Part shown: one piece after another, positions 16,566 to 21,280 of the stretch
Layout of the letters: each line of letters begins with the position of its first letter
Position numbering within the stretch: the first letter of the stretch is position 1
Assembly: GCA_023432655.1 (NCBI GenBank)
Contig: JAEYUK010000044.1
Span: 1 to 21,280, forward strand
Length of the DNA: 21,280 nucleotides
Direction: 5' to 3'
Source of the DNA: Pseudomonadota bacterium
GTDB lineage: Bacteria; Bdellovibrionota; Bacteriovoracia; Bacteriovoracales; Bacteriovoracaceae
Made by a program: the position numbers and the translations under genes
Notes under the pieces: model-generated
What the model was told of the DNA's origin: nothing
Database searches by the model: none
Seen by the model: the letters and a program-made list of their open reading frames with translations, nothing else

Positions 16566-17025
16566 TCCAAAGTTTAAAATCGTATTGTTTGCGCCTGAGA
16601 TTCCCGGTAATACCGGGAGTATCGGGCGCACTTGCGTCGCTCTTAACCTTGAGCTCATTCTCATTAAACCTTACGGCTTCGATATTTCTGAGAAGGCCGT
16701 GAGGCGCGCAGGCCTTGATTACTGGAAGCACGTGACCCTTAAGGAGTTTGATTCCTGGGAAGATTTTCTTATCCGGGAAAGGCCCGAGCGGGATAAGCTT
16801 TTCTTTTACGAGAATAACGGTGAGAAACTTCATTATGAAGCTCCTTACTCTCAAGGCTGCTATTTGATTTTTGGCGGAGAGACCCGGGGGATACCTTACG
16901 AGGTTGAACAAGAATATCATTCACAGATCTACCGTCTCCCAATGTACTCCCAAGAGATCCGTTCACTGAATCTTTCAAACGTGGCAACGGCGGTGGCCTA
17001 CGAGTGTCTCCGTCACATCATCTAG
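16555..17025 (+). CDS. trmL: tRNA (cytidine/uridine-2'-O-)-methyltransferase TrmL (SPOUT family)
   Basis: TrmL methylates the ribose 2'-OH of the wobble nucleotide 34 in certain leucine tRNAs. The 156-residue product is a minimal SPOUT (SpoU-TrmD) domain of typical length that should fold with a C-terminal trefoil knot. Signatures are P-E-I-P-G-N-T-G-S-I-G-R-T-C (14-27), R-A-G-L-D-Y-W (51-57), L-I-F-G-G-E-T-R-G-I-P (104-114) and R-S-L-N-L-S-N-V-A-T-A-V-A-Y-E (136-150). The start codon lies inside the last codons of pepA (11-bp overlap), so translation is probably coupled. Local GC (about 47 %) is higher than in pepA. The 3' end overlaps convergent mtgA by 8 bp. Confidence 0.93.
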   Translation: MENNPKFKIVLFAPEIPGNTGSIGRTCVALNLELILIKPYGFDISEKAVRRAGLDYWKHVTLKEFDSWEDFLIRERPERDKLFFYENNGEKLHYEAPYSQGCYLIFGGETRGIPYEVEQEYHSQIYRLPMYSQEIRSLNLSNVATAVAYECLRHII

Positions 17026-17761
17026 TTTCCCAACTTAGAGGTGTTTCTTTTTCCTGTTCCAATTCTTCCATTGTTAAAATCTTCGCCATTCTGAGCTTCA
17101 TGAGTATGGTATTGATTCGTTCTCGGGCAAAGGGAGTAAGTTCTTTCTTTCTAAACGATACATAGTAACGTTTGGGACTTGGAAGAAGCATCGCCAGGAA
17201 AGCTCCTTCTTTAGCGGTCAGCTCTCTCGGGTGCTTTTGAAAATAATGATAAGAAGCCTCTCGTATTCCATAAATTCCAGGACCAAACTCGATGCAATTT
17301 AGGTAGATCTCGAGAATCTTTTCTTTGGTTAATTCTGACTCTGCTTTTTTGGTCAGAATGACTTCATGGAGTTTTCTCCAGAGAGTTCGATCTGATGAGA
17401 GGAAAACATTCTTCACCATTTGCTGAGTGATCGTACTCGCTCCTCGGAATTTCTGCTCTTCCCACATCTCATTTAAGGCGATCTTGACCTGATTAAGATC
17501 GACCCCTTGGTGCTGATAAAAGCCCCAATCTTCTGAAATAATGATGGCCCATTTGCCAACTTTTGAAATATCACGGGTCTTCACCCAGTTTCTGGGAATA
17601 CCCGACTTAATCTCAAAATCCGGTTCAGCCTCACCCTTCTTTATAATATGCGGATAGGACGTTTTCAGAACTGCCACATCATGAGAATAGTACATACCAA
17701 GGGGAATAAGTCCCAGAGATATGAGAATGAATAAAATTAATCCAAGAAAAAATGCTTTCAT
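17018..17761 (-). CDS. mtgA: Monofunctional peptidoglycan glycosyltransferase (GT51)
   Basis: This enzyme polymerises lipid II into glycan strands at the outer face of the inner membrane. The 247-residue product has an N-terminal signal anchor (about 3-24) and one GT51 domain. Motif 1 is S-E-D-W-G-F-Y-Q-H-Q-G-V-D with the catalytic glutamate at E77. Motif 2 is R-G-A-S-T-I-T-Q-Q-M-V-K-N (106-118). Further motifs include K-I-L-E-I-Y-L-N-C-I-E-F-G-P-G-I-Y-G-I (148-166). There is no transpeptidase domain, so it is MtgA-type rather than a class A PBP. Its ATG at 17761 is 20 bp from the preferred rlmC start on the other strand. No clear SD is visible. Confidence 0.93.
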   Translation of the reverse strand: MKAFFLGLILFILISLGLIPLGMYYSHDVAVLKTSYPHIIKKGEAEPDFEIKSGIPRNWVKTRDISKVGKWAIIISEDWGFYQHQGVDLNQVKIALNEMWEEQKFRGASTITQQMVKNVFLSSDRTLWRKLHEVILTKKAESELTKEKILEIYLNCIEFGPGIYGIREASYHYFQKHPRELTAKEGAFLAMLLPSPKRYYVSFRKKELTPFARERINTILMKLRMAKILTMEELEQEKETPLSWETR

Positions 17762-17781
17762 CCAAGTATCATTATAACTCT

Positions 17782-18903
17782 ATGAAGACTTTCTGCGGTT
17801 ACTATAATGAGTCCCAATGCAAATCCTGCGATTTGATTGAACATACCTATCCCGAACAAATTACTCTGAAACAGAAAAAGTTGCTGGACTCTCTTCAAGG
17901 TCTTAATGTGCCTGAACCTTTAAGACCTGTAACATCCAAGCAGACCCACTTTCGAAATAAGGCCAAATTAGTGGTAAGTGGAACTGTGGATAATCCGATC
18001 ATTGGAATTCTTGGAAGTGAACTGCTCGATTGCCCATTACACTTAGAAAAGATCAATGACCTTTTGCCCGCTTTAAATAATTTTATTACCGCAGCTAATC
18101 TCCTCCCTTATGATATTTCCCAAAGAACTGGAGAGCTTAAAGGTCTGATTCTTTTTCATGGAGAAGCGACAAATGAAACCTATCTGCGTTTCATTTTAAG
18201 ATCTAAGGAAGCTTTAGATCGAATCAAGAAACATCAGTCTTCCCTTTTAAGCGCTTTCCCCCACTTAAAATGCATCTCTATTAATATCCAACCCATCCCT
18301 CATGCTATTCTTGAAGGAGAGGAAGAGATTTTTACGACAGAAAAGAACTCCATTCTCCACCGGTTAGGAGAAATCACTCTTCGCCTGGGTCCTCGCGCCT
18401 TCGTCCAAACGAACCAAGCTGTGGCATCATCACTCTACGAAACTGCCGCTCAATGGATCAAAGAATCTAAGCTTAAAAAATTTGTCGAACTTTATTGTGG
18501 TCAGGGAGCCTTCAGTTTTTTTGCTGCCCCTTACCTGGAAGCAGGTTTAGGAATTGAAATCAACCCGGATGCAGTGAAAGTGGCCAATGAGACGGCCAAA
18601 GAATTTAAACTAAAACAACTAAATTTCAAAAGTTCAGACGCTTCTTCAGTCGGTGAAATCGTAAACGAGTTTTCCCCTGAAGTTATTCTGGTCAATCCTC
18701 CACGCAGAGGACTCGATAAGGCCGTAAAAGTTCTTCTGGAAGCAAGACCACAAATGATTATTTACTCGAGCTGTAATTATGAAACACTCGCTCATGATTT
18801 AAAGCTGCTAAAAGATGATTACCACATATCAAAGATCCAGATCTTTGATATGTTCCCCAATTCCTCTCACTTTGAAACACTCGTCGAGCTAAAACGAGTT
18901 TAA
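17782..18903 (+). CDS. rlmC: 23S rRNA (uracil-5-)-methyltransferase RlmC (RumB)
   Basis: RlmC makes m5U747 in 23S rRNA. The 373-residue product matches the known enzyme along its length: an N-terminal cluster C5...C13-x2-C16 with C84, F-R-N-K-A-K-L-V-V-S-G (57-67), R-T-G-E-L-K (115-120), I-N-I-Q-P (167-171), F-V-Q-T-N (207-211), V-N-P-P-R-R-G (304-310) and the catalytic C331 in I-Y-S-S-C-N-Y-E-T-L-A. The TRAM domain of RlmD is absent, as expected for RlmC. ATG 17782 is chosen because it gives the family's N-terminus; an upstream ATG at 17752 would overlap mtgA. The end contains a 30-bp palindrome, and the stop overlaps the YejM-like gene by 4 bp. It may modify several sites if other enzymes are missing. 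Confidence 0.93.
   Translation: MKTFCGYYNESQCKSCDLIEHTYPEQITLKQKKLLDSLQGLNVPEPLRPVTSKQTHFRNKAKLVVSGTVDNPIIGILGSELLDCPLHLEKINDLLPALNNFITAANLLPYDISQRTGELKGLILFHGEATNETYLRFILRSKEALDRIKKHQSSLLSAFPHLKCISINIQPIPHAILEGEEEIFTTEKNSILHRLGEITLRLGPRAFVQTNQAVASSLYETAAQWIKESKLKKFVELYCGQGAFSFFAAPYLEAGLGIEINPDAVKVANETAKEFKLKQLNFKSSDASSVGEIVNEFSPEVILVNPPRRGLDKAVKVLLEARPQMIIYSSCNYETLAHDLKLLKDDYHISKIQIFDMFPNSSHFETLVELKRV
18824..18853. repeat. 30-bp palindrome inside the 3' end of rlmC
   Basis: Perfect 14-bp arms, ACATATCAAAGATC (18824-18837) and its reverse complement (18840-18853), are separated by two bases (CA). As RNA it would be a long, tight hairpin. It encodes part of the conserved F-D-M-F region of RlmC, and on the other strand it lies about 46 bp past the stop of the YejM-like gene. 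No T-run follows on either strand. Confidence 0.8.
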
Positions 18904-20369
18904 TTGAATTTCTTTAAGAGTTTAATTGCTGAAAAAACAAGTTCCCTTCGGGCATGGCCTTCAGTCTTGATTTTCCCATCCATCACTTCAATCTCACCAT
19001 TTTTTATAAAATCATAAATTTTGAAAGAATCAGGTGACGAGGAAAGGAGCCATTCTCTCTTGCTGTCCATTAAAGACTGACCTACTCCAGTCACTTCAAA
19101 AGAATTTCTACAGCCCCACAAGTTCTGAGTCAGAGTGGGAAGAATATCATAATGAGAAGTGGGATGAGACATTTCACTCTTACTTCTTTCAGAATCAATG
19201 TACAGAAAAGGAATTTTCAAACTCGCATTCTTTCCAGAGTGACCGCCCGTTATAACGATATGAGTGTTCTCCAAGAGGTCTTTTTCCTGGAGGAGCGAAA
19301 TCATCTCCTGAATAAGTGCATCAGATTCCTGAATAAGCCCATCCATAATAAGAGAGAGAAGAAACGGTTTTTTCACTTCATTACGATTATTAGACCATGA
19401 TTTGAATTTCACCCAGCTATCTTCATCGTTGCGGCCAAAATCCAGGATTTCATAATTTCTATGATTAAGTTCCTTAAGAAAGAACGGGCCTGTACTGCCT
19501 AGGTTTGTTTCAAAGGAAGCCGGAACAGCGTAAAACAGAGTAAAGAGACCGCTCTGGGCGGAATGGGCCACATTATGATGATTGGAGAAGTGCACACCAT
19601 GTTTTTTCATTTTATAAACATGAGGCATTTTCTCTTCAGTAAAGTCCGAGCTTCCCCACTCTTTAAGAGTGATAACAATAAGATTTGGATTACTTTTTCC
19701 CTGGCATTTAAGATCACCAAGATAAGAGAATTCTTTACGATCACTTACCTCAGTAGTTCCACTGCGATAATTTAGATCGTAGGGAAAATAGGAAGCGAAT
19801 TGTGGATGCACACTACTGAAAAAATAAACAACTTTACCAAGGAACAGAGAGAGAAAAATCACACCAAGGTGAATCCCACCAATCGGATTATAGAATCGAC
19901 CTTGCATGCTTCTCCAGGTAGTTTCTCCACGAAACCAAACCATAAGAGCATAAGCGAGAAACCCAGCTAAAATTCCTGCAATAACTCCATTAGGAACAAG
20001 ATGCTGTAAACCTTCAGAGAAGATCAATCTTCCGATATCACTATAAAGATGTGCTTGATAGGTTGAGAAAATCAAAGCATCCATCAAGATGAGACCATTA
20101 AGAAGCATAATCAGAAGTAACGACCAAAGGCGAACCACATAATAGGAAGGGCTTATTCTGCTTAGCGGATAAAAGAGAATATAAAAAACCAGAACATTAA
20201 TGAGTCCAAAGTAACCAACGAGATTACTGATGAAGTAAAACCATTCAGTAAAATTCATCGGAAGCGGAGAACCATGGAGATAAAGAAGACCTAGGAAACA
20301 GGATAAAGGAAAAGAAAGTCCGAAAAAGATTTTACGTCCCCAGATTAAAGCAAAATTCTTACGCTGCAT
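18900..20369 (-). CDS. YejM/PbgA-like inner-membrane protein with degenerate sulfatase-fold domain
   Basis: The 489-residue product has five N-terminal TM helices (about 13-33, 46-68, 79-101, 127-146 and 164-186) and a periplasmic alkaline-phosphatase/sulfatase-fold domain (about 215-489). The domain parallels enterobacterial YejM (PbgA/LapC): N-L-I-V-I-T-L, M-P-H-V-Y-K-M-K-K-H-G-V-H-F-S-N-H, S-G-L-F-T-L-F-Y-A-V-P-A-S-F, E-N-T-H-I-V-I-T-G-G-H and S-H-Y-D-I-L-P-T-L. Canonical metal ligands are lost: the first-strand Asp is replaced (T-L-K-E-W) and the usual S-D-H-G is G-G-H-S-G. It is therefore probably not a normal hydrolase. YejM senses periplasmic LPS and controls LpxC turnover in E. coli; that role here is inference. 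The ATG at 20369 has GAGGA upstream; an ATG at 20381 has none. Confidence 0.75.
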   Translation of the reverse strand: MQRKNFALIWGRKIFFGLSFPLSCFLGLLYLHGSPLPMNFTEWFYFISNLVGYFGLINVLVFYILFYPLSRISPSYYVVRLWSLLLIMLLNGLILMDALIFSTYQAHLYSDIGRLIFSEGLQHLVPNGVIAGILAGFLAYALMVWFRGETTWRSMQGRFYNPIGGIHLGVIFLSLFLGKVVYFFSSVHPQFASYFPYDLNYRSGTTEVSDRKEFSYLGDLKCQGKSNPNLIVITLKEWGSSDFTEEKMPHVYKMKKHGVHFSNHHNVAHSAQSGLFTLFYAVPASFETNLGSTGPFFLKELNHRNYEILDFGRNDEDSWVKFKSWSNNRNEVKKPFLLSLIMDGLIQESDALIQEMISLLQEKDLLENTHIVITGGHSGKNASLKIPFLYIDSERSKSEMSHPTSHYDILPTLTQNLWGCRNSFEVTGVGQSLMDSKREWLLSSSPDSFKIYDFIKNGEIEVMDGKIKTEGHARRELVFSAIKLLKKFN

Positions 20370-20434
20370 GAAATTCCTCATTTATTGTTCTTTTATTTTA
20401 GTCACTTAGAAGACGCACTGACACTCAAAAAATA

Positions 20435-20456
20435 CTTGTTTGATATATCAAACAAG
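20435..20456. promoter_or_regulatory. Perfect 22-bp palindrome, candidate operator
   Basis: CTTGTTTGATA (20435-20445) is followed directly by its exact reverse complement (20446-20456). It sits in the 119-bp divergent region between the YejM-like gene and the 51-codon gene and covers the predicted -35 box of the latter. A dimeric repressor or activator site is the likeliest reading; the regulator is not in this window. The core is TTGAT-N2-ATCAA, two bases shorter than an FNR box. Confidence 0.65.
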
Positions 20457-20469
20457 AGTATGCTTAACT
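20440..20469 (+). promoter_or_regulatory. Candidate promoter for the 51-codon gene
   Basis: TTGATA (20440-20445), an 18-bp spacer and TTAACT (20464-20469) with an extended -10 TG (20461-20462) lie 19 bp before the ATG. An overlapping alternative is TTGTTT (20436-20441), 17 bp, TATGCT (20459-20464). In either case the palindrome covers the -35 hexamer. Confidence 0.4.
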
Positions 20470-20488
20470 ATACACGGATGGAGTGCTT

Positions 20489-20644
20489 ATGATCATTCAA
20501 CATTCAATGAAACTTCTAGAACAGCTCTCTGAAATAGAGGCCATGATTAAAAAATTTGAAAGCTATATGGAACAAAATCAGATTGAGGTAGATCGGGATA
20601 AAATCCTGGAAGCTTTGATCGCTTCCAGGAAGTTAAAAGAATAA
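20489..20644 (+). CDS. Small 51-residue hypothetical protein, probably coiled coil
   Basis: ATG 20489 is preceded by GGAG with a five-base gap, a good ribosome-binding site, and the frame runs 51 codons to TAA at 20642-20644. The product is charged and amphipathic (M-I-I-Q-H-S-M-K-L-L-E-Q-L-S-E-I-E at the start, A-L-I-A-S-R-K-L-K-E at the end), with heptad-like spacing of Leu/Ile/Met, so a helical hairpin or short coiled coil is likely. I know no family for it. A promoter with a palindromic operator precedes it. Its stop codon abuts the stop codon of the convergent outer-membrane gene with no spare base, and it contains the terminator hairpin of that gene in antisense. That leaves some doubt that it is coding rather than a short transcript. 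Confidence 0.55.
   Translation: MIIQHSMKLLEQLSEIEAMIKKFESYMEQNQIEVDRDKILEALIASRKLKE
20598..20630 (-). terminator. Rho-independent terminator of the outer-membrane protein gene
   Basis: On the minus strand, 14 bp after the stop codon, lies a perfect 10-bp stem TCCTGGAAGC / GCTTCCAGGA with a 7-nt loop, followed by TTTTAT (20603-20598). It is inside the coding region of the plus-strand 51-codon gene. The T-run is present only in the minus-strand direction, so it should stop transcripts of the outer-membrane gene. Confidence 0.7.
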
Positions 20645-21280
20645 TTAGAAAAGATAGTCAACACCAAGACCGAAGAAGTTAGCACGACGGTTTTTCACTT
20701 CGTCATCTTCGATATCATAGTTAGATCTTCTGGACTGACTATAATTGAATTTTCCGATGAAATTGTCTGTGATCAGATATTTCGCAGTAAAACGGAACTC
20801 TAAATCAATATGAGATTCATGAGTAAGAGATCCAGCACCCTTCACATCCTGCTCCATTTCCCCGACTCTTGTCGCTTGAGCAGAAAGCAGCATCATGAAT
20901 TCATTAACTGGGCGGTACTGATAAGAAGCGCGAAGGAAAACATCAATTGATGATTCATCATCGATTTTCTCTGTTCCAGCAATACCGTTAAAAGTTCTTT
21001 CACCATCAGCATGATAGATAGCACCAGCGGCCAATTGCCACTCATTAGCGATATCAAACTTGCGTCCTATGCGAGCGTTCACTTCAAGTGAGCTTCTGCT
21101 TTCAGCGTAGTTACCATCTTTAGAGTTGCCAGCAACACTGTCACCGTCTTCAGCATCTTCGATGTTGATACGAGCAACAGCACCTAGATCAAAATTATAA
21201 CGAGAATTATTCTGATCTAAGAGTCGATAGTTAAGACCGAAGGCCGGGTTCGCAAGCCCATCCCCTGTGTAGTCAGTAAC
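20645..21280 (-). CDS. Outer-membrane beta-barrel protein, C-terminal part (partial)
   Basis: The frame is open from the right edge to TAA at 20645-20647 and gives the last 211 residues of a larger protein; the start is outside the window. Alternating hydrophobic and polar residues form repeated strands (for example F-D-I-A-N-E-W-Q-L-A-A-G-A-I-Y, V-F-L-R-A-S-Y-Q-Y-R and A-N-F-F-G-L-G-V-D-Y-L-F). These are separated by acidic, Gly/Asp/Ser-rich loops, and the chain ends in Phe, the BAM recognition signature. This fits a transporter or porin-like outer-membrane beta-barrel. A GTG at 21082 could be read as a start, but the barrel pattern continues upstream without a break, so it is internal. Substrate unknown. 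A terminator follows the stop. Confidence 0.82.
   Translation of the reverse strand, partial: VTDYTGDGLANPAFGLNYRLLDQNNSRYNFDLGAVARINIEDAEDGDSVAGNSKDGNYAESRSSLEVNARIGRKFDIANEWQLAAGAIYHADGERTFNGIAGTEKIDDESSIDVFLRASYQYRPVNEFMMLLSAQATRVGEMEQDVKGAGSLTHESHIDLEFRFTAKYLITDNFIGKFNYSQSRRSNYDIEDDEVKNRRANFFGLGVDYLF

Noticed and set aside
18824..18853. Palindrome in rlmC as a Rho-independent terminator
   Set aside because: Neither strand has a T-run directly after the stem; it is reported as a palindrome of unknown role instead.
20440..20451. FNR/CRP-type binding site
   Set aside because: The FNR consensus needs four bases between TTGAT and ATCAA; here there are two, and a CRP-type TGTGA half-site is absent.
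20645..21082. Outer-membrane gene as a complete 145-residue protein starting at GTG 21082
   Set aside because: The same frame continues to the window edge with uninterrupted beta-barrel sequence, and no ribosome-binding site precedes the GTG.
1..21280. CRISPR array, tRNA or rRNA genes, transposons, prophage or a defence island
   Set aside because: No spaced direct repeats, tRNA cloverleaf, rRNA-like sequence, transposase, integrase or toxin-antitoxin pair was seen. The gene content is housekeeping and envelope, and intergenic gaps are too short.

Overview
The window looks like the chromosome of a Gram-negative bacterium with moderate-to-low GC (about 40-43 % by eye). It has an LPS-export permease (LptF), a beta-barrel outer-membrane protein ending in Phe, RodZ, a Tgl/PilF-like TPR lipoprotein and a YejM/PbgA-like membrane protein. 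This gene set, its divergence from enterobacterial versions, and the very tight packing suggest the Bdellovibrionota/Bacteriovoracia group or a related delta-type lineage. That placement is inference; there is no rRNA or tRNA here to anchor it. No insertion sequence, prophage, CRISPR array or other mobile feature is visible. No gene-free stretch exceeds about 120 bp.

Layout. (1) 1-1835: the 3' end of an unknown plus-strand gene, meeting tail to tail a minus-strand pair made of a very small DExH helicase followed by recO. (2) 1880-2656: a BamE/SmpA-like small exported protein and an Nfu-type Fe-S scaffold. (3) 2677-4493: a nitrilase-family amidohydrolase, divergent from a flippase-like membrane protein. 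(4) 10575-4483 on the minus strand: a co-directional run of ktrB, ktrA, a HAMP-PAS membrane sensor without an output domain, lepA (with a strong hairpin just before its start codon) and a hypothetical protein. (5) 10621-13813 plus strand: a divergent TrmA/RlmD-family m5U methyltransferase, then a promoter-led pair of TPR lipoprotein and rodZ. (6) lptF (minus) divergent from pepA-trmL (plus), an arrangement known from enterobacteria except that lptG is absent next door. (7) mtgA (minus) divergent from rlmC (plus). (8) A YejM-like membrane protein with degenerate hydrolase motifs, divergent from an unlisted 51-codon gene; between them lies a perfect 22-bp palindrome. (9) A partial outer-membrane beta-barrel gene running off the right edge.

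Themes. Much of the window serves the envelope (LptF, RodZ, MtgA, YejM-like protein, TPR lipoprotein, outer-membrane protein), RNA modification and translation (two m5U methyltransferases, TrmL, LepA), potassium uptake (KtrAB) and DNA repair (RecO with helicase). Convergent genes repeatedly overlap or abut (15, 11, 8, 4 and 0 bp), leaving little room for ordinary terminators. The parts least explained by known genes are the 20435-20456 palindrome with the 51-aa gene and the antisense terminator inside it, a 30-bp palindrome in the end of rlmC that shares the same half-site, the lepA leader hairpin, and the HAMP-PAS protein linked to KtrAB. I see no clearly novel multi-gene system.
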